DNA from: Synanceia verrucosa
Taxonomy: Eukaryota; Chordata; Actinopteri; Perciformes; Synanceiidae
DNA: 64,000 nucleotides
Reading direction: 5' to 3'
Assembly: GCA_029721515.1 (NCBI GenBank)
Contig: CM056551.1
Coordinates: forward strand, 30,229,437 to 30,293,436
Shown piece by piece: positions 23,931 through 34,291 of the stretch. Within the stretch, counting starts at the first letter, position 1; every line of letters starts with the position of its first letter. The notes under the pieces were generated by a model. The model ran no database searches. It had not been told where the DNA came from and saw only the letters and a list, made by a program, of their open reading frames with translations. The position numbers were made by a program, and so were the translations under genes.

Positions 23931-23990
23931 TTTCCTTTCTGACGGAGCAGAGACCGGAAGGAAGTAAAGAGGCGAGAAGTCACGTGGGGT
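23931..23990 (-). promoter_or_regulatory. cox6a1: cox6a1 core promoter with ETS-like and E-box sites
   Basis: Immediately upstream of the ATG are GACCGGAAGGAAG (ETS/NRF2-type GGAA pair, 23952-23964) and CACGTG (23981-23986). Tandem GGAA sites are typical of nuclear genes for cytochrome oxidase subunits. No TATA box is seen. Confidence 0.5.
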
Positions 23991-23999
23991 GGAGAAGAA

Positions 24000-25406
24000 A
24001 AATAAGCATAAAAACCCTTAAAACGTGGAGAATTACAAAAAATGAAAATATGAAATACAAAAATTAAATAACGTAAATGAGTTCTATTAAACAAGACAAT
24101 TATAGAAAATAATCTCATAGCGGCAGAAGTAACAGTCTTTGAACAGACTTTAATCAAAGTACAAAAACAAACAAATAATTAAGAAAAACTATAAATGATG
24201 TTTAGCGATATTACAGTAAGACAAATATTATTATATATTCCAGTTATTGCAAAGTATTTCATACCTATTTATTGCACAGAAAATGAAGCATGTAAATGTT
24301 CCAATTACAGGTAAACTATGCACACCAACGTGAGTAGAAACGATACTTAGAGAAACAAATAAAGAGAAGAGACATGAAAGTTACAATAATTATTAAATGC
24401 AACAATTTGGAAAGCATTTATCTCAGTCCACAGACAGAACATATTTACTCACGTTTATCACATTTAAAAGAGTTAAATGATTTTAAAGTGTTTAAAAATA
24501 ACAGAAAATTACACGAAGAAGAAAAACAGACTTGTTTTCAACTATGTTCCTGCGAAACAGTAGTTGATTAATTAATTAATCAATCAGTCATTGTTCTATA
24601 AATAATCAGTCAGGAAACATTTTGTCCCACCAGTGGTAAATCGTATTGCAGAGGATGCCACTTGTGATAATTTCACTCCTAATCATTTAATGTTGTTTGT
24701 GTCTGGCACTCAGTCCTAGGTGTGACTTTGTCTCATATTTAATATGATAAATTATAAATGGCCACCAACATGACACGGTGTCACGTGGTTCAGCACAAAG
24801 CCTCTGCTCTCCTGCACGGAGGTCTGAGAGCGCGTGTATGATGGCGGACTGTAGAGTGATTTATTATTGAGGACACAGTTTCACCCCCAACCTTTGGGAA
24901 CGGATCTATTACATAAAGCACATAAACCTGCTTCCTTTCTTCTGTGTCTACAAAACTGGCTGCGCGCGCGGTCACGGTGGACCTCTGAAGACATTCTCAA
25001 TCGAGCGTTGAAAACAGGATTCATCATGGCGTCAGAGCTCAGAGGGACAGGCTGTAACACAGATATAAATATAGATACACATATATAAATACTGTGGTTA
25101 CAGTAAAACATTCAGTAGCTACACAGTGTTAGCAGGAGACATTCTCTCACTATCACAGATATATAGAGATAAACATATGATATTTTTTAGTTTTATTTTC
25201 CTTCGTTATGTATTCATTATCAGATTATTATTATTATTATTTATTAACATGACTTAATAAACATTGCGGTATATAAACTGAAACTAATATGAGACGTGAT
25301 TTGATATTTTTGTCTTAATTTATCTTTATATCGCTTCCTCTAAGTATCCACCCTTCTGACGCCTGTATTATCGGGTTTGTAGTTTTTCTTCTGGACAATC
25401 ACAACT

Positions 25407-25444
<38 letters not shown>

Positions 25445-25500
25445 CTCAGCCTCTTCTGATCAGTGTTTACAATACCAGTTGAGAGAGTGAAGTAGTTTGT
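24000..25500. other. Intergenic region, no gene recognised
   Basis: AT-rich sequence lies between the divergent cox6a1 and hps4 promoters. It includes a CpG-bearing patch at 24775-25040 with a CACGTG at 24782-24787, and (TTA)n runs at about 25220 and 25412-25443. Open frames of 60-90 codons here have no recognisable motif. A distal promoter or unannotated exon in the 24.8-25.0 kb patch cannot be excluded. Confidence 0.45.
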
Positions 25501-25582
25501 CCCTGTGTGCTTTCCGTACCTTCACATGACGCTGCTTGTGACTCGCGCATTCCTGAGCTCGAGCCCGATTCTGTCAGACTGA

Positions 25583-25910
25583 GGAACCAGGAGAACCAGG
25601 AGAAACCAGGAGAACCAGGAGAAACCAGGAGAACCAGGAGAAACCAGGAGAACCAGGAGAAACCAGGAGAAACTAGGAGAACCAGGAGAAACCAGGAGAA
25701 CCAGGAGAAACCAGGAGAAACTAGGAGAACCAGCAGAAACCAGGAGAAACTAGGAGAAACTAGGAGAACCAGGAGAAACCAGGAGAAACTAGGAGAAACT
25801 AGGAGAACCAGGAGAAACCAGGAGAAACTAGGAGAACCAGGAGAAACCAGGAGAATCGGGAGGACCCAGCAGAACTAGGAGGACCAAGGAGAACCAGAAC
25901 AGTTTTCTCT
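25583..25910 (+). repeat. Compound 9/10-bp minisatellite (AGAACCAGG / AGAAACCAGG)
   Basis: About 33 short units alternate 9- and 10-bp forms, with AGAAACTAGG variants toward the right. A 123-codon open frame across it encodes a Glu/Arg/Gln/Pro-rich repeat and is judged to be a product of the repeat. The array ends about 130 bp upstream of the hps4 start codon, so it is promoter-proximal. Confidence 0.95.
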
Positions 25911-26043
25911 CACTCGGAGTCTAAAATCTCCTTTCTAGTTTTTTTTTCTGTCAGCATCTTGAGCGCGTCTAGCCGGAAGTAAGAGGACACCAGATAACCG
26001 ATGACAGAGAGAGTTCCGGTTCCTTCTGGGCTCGGAGTGGGAG

Positions 26044-29000
26044 ATGGCGGAGGTCCTGCCGCCAGACTGGAGGAGGTAAGAGACCAGGACCAGTAAACCA
26101 GATCAGCTGAGAGACCAGGACCAGTAAACTAGACCAGCTGAGAGACCAGGACCAGTAAACCAGACCAGTTGAGAGACCAGGACCAGTAAACTAGACCAGC
26201 TGAGAGACCAGGACCAGTAAACCAGACCAGTTGAGAGACCAGGACCAGTAAACTAGACCAGCTGAGAGACCAGGACCAGTAAACCAGACCAGTTGAGAGA
26301 CCAGGACCAGTAAACTAGACCAGCTGAGAGATCAGGACCAGTAAACCAGACCAGCTGAGAGACTAGTAGACTGGACCAGTTTTTGAATATAATGAATTAC
26401 TAACAAAAAATTTCCAACATCTTTGTCTATTTTCTATCAGTATTGTTTTAAACAAGTAGAATGAAAGAGTATGTCAGAATAAGTCGATAATAACATCTGT
26501 ATCTGTACGGGACTAATAACTAATATAGATCAATGAGTAAATAACAGAACAGATGGGGAAAAATCAATGAAAAAAACAACATAAATGAACAAAATGGACA
26601 AACTGGTGGCACAAAGAGAAGAGCTTTTAATTAATACACATTAATAAATAAAAGTAATTCATTATTTTGATCCACGAGTGAACAGATCAGTGAATACTAA
26701 ACTGAACTTTGTTTTTTCTTCCTGTTTGTTTATCTCACAGGTGTAGTTACTTCTTCCTGTTTGTTTATCTCACAGGTGTAGTTACTTCGTCCTCTTTGTT
26801 TATCTCACAGGTGTAGTTACTTCTTCCTCTTTGTTTATCTCACAGGTGTAGTTACTTCGTCCTGTTTGTTTATCTCACAGGTGTAGTTACTTCGTCCTGT
26901 TTGTTTATCTCACAGGTGTAGTTACTTCTTCCTGTTTGTTTATCTCACAGGTGTAGTTACTGCTTCCTGTTTGTTTATCTCACAGGTGTAGTTACTGCTT
27001 CCTGTTTGTTTATCTCACAGGTGTAGTTACTTCTTCCTGTTTGTTTATCTCACAGGTGTAGTTACTGCTTCCTGTTTGTTTATCTCACAGGTGTAGTTAC
27101 TTCTTCCTGTTTGTTTATCTCACAGGTGTAGTTACTTCTTCCTGTTTGTTTATCTCACAGGTGTAGTTACTGCTTCCTGTTTGTTTATCTCACAGGTGTA
27201 GTTACTGCTTCCTGTTTGTTTATCTCACAGGTGTAGTTACTTCTTCCTGTTTGTTTATCTCACAGGTGTAGTTACTGCTTCCTGTTTGTTTATCTCACAG
27301 GTGTAGTTACTGCTTCCTGTTTGTTTATCTCACAGGTGTAGTTACTGCTTCCTGTTTGTTTATCTCACAGGTGTAGTTACTGCTTCCTGTTTGTTTATCT
27401 CACAGGTGTAGTTACTGCTTCCTGTTTGTTTATCTCACAGGTGTAGTTACTTCTTCCTGTTTGTTTATCTCACAGGTGTAGTTACTGCTTCCTGTTTGTT
27501 TATCTCACAGGTGTAGTTACTTCGTCCTGTTTGTTTATCTCACAGGTGTAGTTACTGCTTCCTGTTTGTTTATCTCACAGGTGTAGTTACTTCTTCCTGT
27601 TTGTTTATCTCACAGGTGTAGTTACTGCTTCCTGTTTGTTTATCTCACAGGTGTAGTTACTTCTTCCTGTTTGTTTATCTCACAGGTGTAGTTACTGCTT
27701 CCTGTTTGTTTATCTCACAGGTGTAGTTACTTCTTCCTGTTTGTTTATCTCACAGGTGTAGTTACTGCTTCCTGTTTGTTTATCTCACAGGTGTAGTTAC
27801 TTCTTCCTGTTTGTTTATCTCACAGGTGTAGTTACTTCTTCCTGTTTGTTTATCTCACAGGTGTAGTTACTGCTTCCTGTTTGTTTATCTCACAGGTGTA
27901 GTTACTGCTTCCTGTTTGTTTATCTCACAGGTGTAGTTACTGCTTCCTGTTTGTTTATCTCACAGGTGTAGTTACTGCTTCCTGTTTGTTTATCTCACAG
28001 GTGTAGTTACTTCTTCCTGTTTGTTTATCTCACAGGTGTAGTTACTGCTTCCTGTTTGTTTATCTCACAGGTGTAGTTACTTCGTCCTGTTTGTTTATCT
28101 CACAGGTGTAGTTACTGCTTCCTGTTTGTTTATCTCACAGGTGTAGTTACTGCTTCCTGTTTGTTTATCTCACAGGTGTAGTTACTTCTCCCTGTTTGTT
28201 TATCTCACAGGTGTAGTTACTTCTCCCTGTTTGTTTATCTCACAGGTGTAGTTACTTCTCCCTGTTTGTTTATCTCACAGGTGTAGTTACTTCTTCCTGT
28301 TTGTTTATCTCACAGGTGTAGTTACTTCTCCCTGTTTGTTTATCTCACAGGTGTAGTTACTTCTCCCTGTTTGTTTATCTCACAGGTGTAGTTACTTCTC
28401 CCTGTTTGTTTATCTCACAGGTGTAGTTACTTCTCCCTGTTTGTTTATCTCACAGGTGTAGTTACTTCTCCCTGTTTGTTTATCTCACAGGTGTAGTTAC
28501 TTCTTCCTGTTTGTTTATCTCACAGGTGTAGTTACTTCTTCCTGTTTGTTTATCTCACAGGTGTAGTTACTTCTTCCTGTTTGTTTATCTCACAGGTGTA
28601 GTTACTGCTTCCTGTTTGTTTATCTCACAGGTGTAGTTACTTCTTCCTGTTTGTTTATCTCACAGGTGTAGTTACTTCTTCCTGTTTGTTTATCTCACAG
28701 GTGTAGTTACTTCTCCCTGTTTGTTTATCTCACAGGTGTAGTTACTTCTCCCTGTTTGTTTATCTCACAGGTGTAGTTACTTCTCCCTGTTTGTTTATCT
28801 CACAGGTGTAGTTACTTCTCCCTGTTTGTTTATCTCACAGGTGTAGTTACTTCTTCCTGTTTGTTTATCTCACAGGTGTAGTTACTTCTCCCTGTTTGTT
28901 TATCTCACAGGTGTAGTTACTTCTTCCTGTTTGTTTATCTCACAGGTGTAGTTACTTCTTCCTGTTTGTTTATCTCACAGGTGTAGTTACTTCTTCCTGT

Positions 29001-30216
29001 TTGTTTATCTCACAGGTGTAGTTACTTCTTCCTGTTTGTTTATCTCACAGGTGTAGTTACTTCTCCCTGTTTGTTTATCTCACAGGTGTAGTTACTTCTT
29101 CCTGTTTGTTTATCTCACAGGTGTAGTTACTTCTTCCTGTTTGTTTATCTCACAGGTGTAGTTACTTCTTCCTGTTTGTTTATCTCACAGGTGTAGTTAC
29201 TTCTTCCTGTTTGTTTATCTCACAGGTGTAGTTACTTCTTCCTGTTTGTTTATCTCACAGGTGTAGTTACTTCTTCCTGTTTGTTTATCTCACAGGTGTA
29301 GTTACTTCTTCCTGTTTGTTTATCTCACAGGTGTAGTTACTTCTTCCTGTTTGTTTATCTCACAGGTGTAGTTACTTCTTCCTGTTTGTTTATCTCACAG
29401 GTGTAGTTACTTCTTCCTGTTTGTTTATCTCACAGGTGTAGTTACTTCTTCCTGTTTGTTTATCTCACAGGTGTAGTTACTTCTTCCTGTTTGTTTATCT
29501 CACAGGTGTAGTTACTTCTTCCTGTTTGTTTATCTCACAGGTGTAGTTACTTCTTCCTGTTTGTTTATCTCACAGGTGTAGTTACTTCTTCCTGTTTGTT
29601 TATCTCACAGGTGTAGTTACTTCTTCCTGTTTGTTTATCTCACAGGTGTAGTTACTTCTTCCTGTTTGTTTATCTCACAGGTGTAGTTACTTCTTCCTGT
29701 TTGTTTATCTCACAGGTGTAGTTACTTCTTCCTGTTTGTTTATCTCACAGGTGTAGTTACTTCTTCCTGTTTGTTTATCTTACAGGTGTAGTTACTTCTT
29801 CCTATATGACAGCTCTAAGGTGAGAGGGGAAGGAGACGCCACCAGGGAGGGCATCTGCTGCTTCCACCCTGAAAAGGTTTGACTCTCCATCTTGTCCGCC
29901 TGCTGATGATGTTTGATCCTGCTGTGTGACATCATCATCATCATGTCTTCCTGTCAGACTCCTCTGGATAAACAGGAACTGATCTGTGGTCAGCTCGCCG
30001 GCGCCGTCCGCTGCGTCTCTGAACTGTCCTCCTCACCTGTTCGCACGCTGAGGCTGCGGCGAAACCAGTTTGCCATCCGGATGAAAGACGACTTCCTGTG
30101 GGTGAGTGAGTCTCTGGTATTGTGATGTATTATTTCACATATTCATCATCTACCTATATATTTTTCTCTTTGTGCTCCAGGCTCTCTCTCTGCTGTTATT
30201 ATTTATATATCTATAG

Positions 30217-30262
<46 letters not shown>

Positions 30263-30825
30263 CTATATTATTATATTACTTATATTATTATATATATTAC
30301 TATATATATATAATATATATATATATATATAATATATATTATTTTCTTTATTATCTCTGTGTCTCAGGCGCTGGGCTGCTCGGTGGACGTCCCTACCGTC
30401 AGTGTCTGTGAGCTCCTGGATCAGCTCATAAACCTCTTTTGTTTCTACCATGGCTCCATCCAACACGCCTACCAGGTCCTACTCTTGTTTTTTTCTGATT
30501 AAAGAGATTAAAATGTTTTTATTGAGATCAAGACCAATGTAGTCAAAGCTCAGAGTGTAAATTTTTTTTAAAAGTTTGTGGTGTAACCTTTGTGTTGCTG
30601 TGTAGCTCAACAGTCAGGAGGCTCTGGCTGCTCGATGGATTCACTACCTGACTCACCTGCAGTCTGGATCCTCAGAGCTCCATCAGGTGTTCAGCTGCCT
30701 CAGGACCATCGACTCCACTAATGTACGCACTGGAACGCTGCCATGGCTCCTGGTTTCCTGCAACAAGGGATAGAAATAATAATAAAAGAAAAATAAGAAA
30801 AAAATAAGAATCTGATAACAATAAC

Positions 30826-30858
<33 letters not shown>

Positions 30859-32935
30859 GAAAAAAAGATGATGTATGTAATGTATCATGTGTGATCTATA
30901 TTCAGTATAAAGAGAAAAATAAGTATAATAAAATGAGATAATAATAATATAACAATAATATAATTATAATAAAAATAAGGCAAAATAATAAAAATAATAT
31001 GAAATTAGATGTGCAGTGTTTCCAAAGAGCTCCTGTACAATATAAAGAGATTAAAAACAAAGCCAGTATAATAAAATGATAACAATAACTCAAAATAATA
31101 TATTAAGAATATGAAATAAGGCTAAATAAATTAGCATGTAATTTATAGAGTGTCCTGGAGCTCTCCTATTCCTTATAAAGACATGTTAAATAAAACAGAT
31201 GTCTTCTGTCTGCAGGTGGACCCTCTTCTTCTGCTCAAAGCGGCGCTCATCCTGCAGGCCTGCCAGCGCTGCCCCCTGGTGTTAGCAGGCTGCATCCTGT
31301 TCAGAGGACGGTGAGTCCACACTGACTGCACATCAGGCACCTGTCAGGAACTGCCTCTGAAATGTGACTTCTTCTTCTCCTCAGAGTTGTGAGCACACAG
31401 ATGTCTCCAGAGCTCACCATGAAGGTCATGGTTCATGAGAGCGAAACGTACGCCAAGGTAGGACGTGAGCCTCAATGTTCCCATCAGGAATCCATCATTT
31501 TATTAATAATGTGCCGCTCTTTCCCTTTCACAGCCGGTGTCTCTGTTCGGCCCGAGCTCCTCCAGCTGGTTCGGTGGTTCTGTCAGCTCCACCACCGTCT
31601 TCCTGACCACCTCTGAGCTTCAGTACCTGCGCTCCGTTCCTGTCGACAGAGACCTCAGGTAGCCTCTTCCCCCTCCTGACTTCCTGTTCTCTTTCTGGGA
31701 CCATCTCAACCTGTTTTCTGTCCTCCAGCTCCGTTTCAACACCACAGAAAACCGCCTCCTTCAAGAAGACCCGCCTGTCTCGAACGTTATCCGACACCCT
31801 GTCAGACCCAGTTTCCTCCCAGAGCTCCTCCTTCAGCCCACATCCATCACAGAGCAGCGCAGAGCCACTCGACCCGGCGCTCCCCAACGGTAAACCTCTC
31901 CCTGAGGAGGAGGAGGTGCTGGAGGAGTCTTGTTATCACAGCTTCCACACTCACAGTGAGGCGGACAGTTCGGCATTTGGAGAGACCTCCCCTCTGAACC
32001 TGAACGGAGGCGAGGACTCGCTGGACTCCAGAGGAGACGAGTCGTCACATGACGGCGTCCAGGGCCACGGGTCGCAGGTCCCAGACCCTCCTCCCCCTCC
32101 CTGCTCCGGGTCGTTGCAGTGGCCGCTCATCCCCATGTCGCTGTACGTGCACCGGGTCAAAGGTCTGGTTCTGGCTCTGCTGGTGGAGCCGCACTTCCTG
32201 AGAGACACGACGTCCATGGAGGAAGTGGTGAGAAACTGACACAAGAGCAGTGATCAGCATTCCTCTGGTTCTTGTCTCATCATGCTAACATCTTGTGTCC
32301 AGTACCACAGCAGCCTGGCATCTCTCAACGGACTGGAGGCCCACCTGAGGACCGTCTCTCCGGGGGCCCCGGGCCCTCCAGGACCCTACGTCTTTGCCCA
32401 TTTTGACTGCGTCCAGAGCACGATGACCAGTGAGGTGTCCTGTCTTCTTGTCTTTTCCTGTCTCAGTCTGGGTCGGTGCTGATCCTTCTCCTTGTCTCTG
32501 CAGCCAACCTGTCTGGTGGACCTGGGGGAGCGTCGGAGCGTCCCTTTGTGAGGGCCACATCACTCCTCCACTCGCATTTCTGTAGCACTGAAACTCTGCA
32601 GGAGGCTATTATCAGGTCAGTACGGCAGAGGCTTGATGGTGGGGGGTGGCTTTCATGGATCCTCGGGGGTGGGGGGTTTGATACGTCCGTCCATCATCAC
32701 GTCCCTCCAGTCCTGACTTGTCCTTCCTCTGGATCACACTGACGTGTCCTGTTTTGGCTGCAGGAGCGCCGGCGCCGCCGTGTACGGGACCCGCAGCGTC
32801 ACCCAGGAAACCTACTTCCAGCAGCACGGCGGCTCGCTGAGGAACTCCGGCATCCCGAACTACCAGGACAGCGCCTTCTCTCTGCCCGGCAAGGCCCGGC
32901 ACCGGCTGCTGAAACATGGAGTCAACCTGCTCTGA
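26044..32935 (+). CDS. hps4: HPS4, BLOC-3 complex subunit, 12 exons, 564 aa
   Basis: Exons are 26044-26075, 29786-29876, 29958-30101, 30368-30475, 30606-30722, 31216-31310, 31385-31457, 31534-31658, 31729-32227, 32303-32429, 32504-32615 and 32764-32935. Phases agree throughout (1695 bp with stop). The start MAEVLPPDWRR joins CSYFFLYDSSKVRGEGD, the conserved N-terminus of HPS4. Next come LDKQELICGQLAGAVRCVSE, FAIRMKDDFLWALGCSVDVP and LILQACQRCPLVLAGCILFR, the first longin domain (about residues 12-210). A Ser-rich variable middle precedes PLIPMSLYVHRVKGLVLALL and a conserved C-terminus. HPS4 pairs with HPS1 in BLOC-3, an exchange factor for RAB32/RAB38 in lysosome-related organelle biogenesis. 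At 564 aa it is shorter than the human protein (about 700), mainly in the middle. The exon 2 donor (AAAAG|GTTTGA) is weak. Intron 1 carries a 31-bp and a 3-kb 35-bp minisatellite. Confidence 0.95.
26078..26375 (+). repeat. 31-bp minisatellite in hps4 intron 1
   Basis: The unit is about GAGAGACCAGGACCAGTAAA plus 11 bases, with about nine copies starting three bases past exon 1. Alternate units differ at two linked positions (CCAGACCAGTTG against CTAGACCAGCTG), so the array has a 62-bp dimer structure. The first unit includes the exon 1 donor GTAAGAG, so the array begins at the splice donor. Confidence 0.92.
26718..29803 (+). repeat. 35-bp minisatellite made of the hps4 intron 1/exon 2 boundary (88 acceptor copies)
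   Basis: The unit is GTTTGTTTATCTCACAG (17 bp, intron end with acceptor) followed by GTGTAGTTACTTCTTCCT (18 bp, identical to the start of exon 2). The first acceptor ends at 26740 and the true one at 29785; 3045 bp separate them, exactly 87 units, so there is no net indel across 3 kb. Variation is nearly confined to the TTCTTCC segment (TGCTTCC, TTCGTCC, TTCTCCC) plus an early CCTCTTTG form. The last ~20 units before exon 2 are almost all the plain TTCTTCC type. The true acceptor is distinguishable by TATCTTACAG, and exon 2 continues CCTATATGACAGC. Each unit also contains TGTTTGTTTA, a forkhead-like motif, and CTTCCTG, an ETS-like core. Confidence 0.98.
30214..30335. repeat. (TA)n-rich microsatellite in hps4 intron 3
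   Basis: TA runs broken by TTACTATATTAT segments occupy most of intron 3 between 30102 and 30367. Confidence 0.93.
30773..31190. repeat. (AAT)n-like low-complexity sequence in hps4 intron 5
   Basis: AATAATAAT runs (clearest at 30825-30860) and diverged A/T-rich continuation fill this intron. No exon or other feature was seen. Confidence 0.8.
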
Positions 32936-33156
32936 CACCCCGTAGGTAACCATGGAGACAATGAAGTGAACTGTACGGAAGCCCATGAGGGCCATTCATA
33001 TAAGAACTATTTCAGGTTGCATCAGGACTGAACGAAGCAGGATGGCTGCCGGTCATGTAGAGTGATTTTTTTTTTATTTTTTTTTTCTATTATTAGTCAA
33101 TTATTTGTTATTGTTTGTTTTGTTTTTTTCCCCCACAACATCCTGACAGACAAACA

Positions 33157-33162
33157 AATAAA
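33157..33162 (+). terminator. hps4: Probable polyadenylation signal of hps4
   Basis: AATAAA lies about 220 bp past the hps4 stop codon. Several further A/T-rich hexamers follow (near 33268), so the exact end is uncertain. Confidence 0.4.
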
Positions 33163-34190
33163 CACCAGTAAGTCAACAACAGTAAAATGGTCACAGACAA
33201 GCAGGTGGAAAGAAAATATTATGGGTATATATTTTAAAAAAAATAATAATAATGAAAAAAAAATATTTAAATAAAGTAGGTGGAGGGAAAAGAACAAATG
33301 TTTTTTTAAATAATTTAAAAAATTAATTGGGTAGAGAGAAAAAATGCATATATATTTATATTAGGCAGTGAGAAAAAAAAGCTTTTAAATAAGTAATAGA
33401 AAATATGAAGTGGTGGACATAAAATAATAAACATAAAAAAAGATTAAAATTAAATAAAAATAAATAACGATAAAATAAAAAAGGGCAGTATTGCATCTCC
33501 ACACTAGAAAGGTTGGCACTGAGTGAGCTCTGAATTTTGGTCATGCTCTCATCTTATTTCTATGATTGTTTTGACTATAGTAAGTAATATACAATATCTT
33601 TATTTCTGTTTTGCACATCATTTTTGAATGATGTTCAATGTGATAATTCCTTCTGTATTTATTCATTTAGTAGGAAAGCCAGATTAAATCTTTATTTAAC
33701 TTTATACTGAATCAAACTTCTGCTCTTACACAACTTTATGAAATAATATCAGTATATAATAGTGCTGATTTTTTTATGACAGTCTATTTATTTGAAGCCA
33801 GCAGAAAGTGTTCTTATGGTTTCTTATGAATTAAAAGAAATCTGATCCTCTCCTGGAGTCTGGAGCTGCTTCTCAACCCAAACAGGATCTGATCAGGGCC
33901 ATCAGCAGCCGGCATGTGACCCTTGAACAGGACCCGGACCTCATTGTTCTGCACCTCGTTTCCAAAAATATGGAACCCGAGGAGGGGCGCGCGCACAGGC
34001 TCTGGATGTCTGTTGTAAATGAGATGGCTGCAGCCATCAGGGTCATTAGCTCAACAGCTGAATGTGAATGGAGCGGGAGCGCGCTCCTGGGGGCGCCTCA
34101 TTATGCACGCGCATTAAAAGAAAGCAGTGGGGGGTGGATGAGTGGTTAAGGGGCTCCAACAAAAAGAGGGGCAGGGTCTGCGGGGAGGGC
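33163..34190. other. AT-rich intergenic sequence between hps4 and the orphan secreted gene
   Basis: The first half (33060-33500) is A/T-rich low-complexity DNA. From about 33840 the GC content rises toward the next promoter. No conserved coding segment was recognised; open frames here overlap each other on both strands without family motifs. Confidence 0.5.
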
Positions 34191-34235
34191 CGGATTCAAA
34201 TTCTAAGTGGGGAGAAGAGAGGAGTCCTTTGTGGG

Positions 34236-34241
34236 TATAAA
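34236..34241 (+). promoter_or_regulatory. TATA box of the orphan secreted gene
   Basis: GGGTATAAAGAG lies 51 bp upstream of the ATG at 34292, in a GC-rich setting. The spacing leaves room for a transcription start near 34265-34270 and a very short 5' UTR. A strong TATA box suggests regulated, tissue-specific expression rather than a housekeeping gene. Confidence 0.65.
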
Positions 34242-34291
34242 GAGAGGAGCGGCCGCCCGGCCAGCCCCAAAGACCCGGATCTACCCGCACC

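Noticed and set aside
25507..25878. 123-codon frame rich in Glu, Arg, Gln and Pro
   Set aside because: It is entirely a translation of the 9/10-bp minisatellite after a short unsupported leader.
26718..29803. Possible CRISPR array (regular repeats)
   Set aside because: The repeats are directly adjacent with no unique spacers, derive from an hps4 splice boundary and lie in a vertebrate intron.
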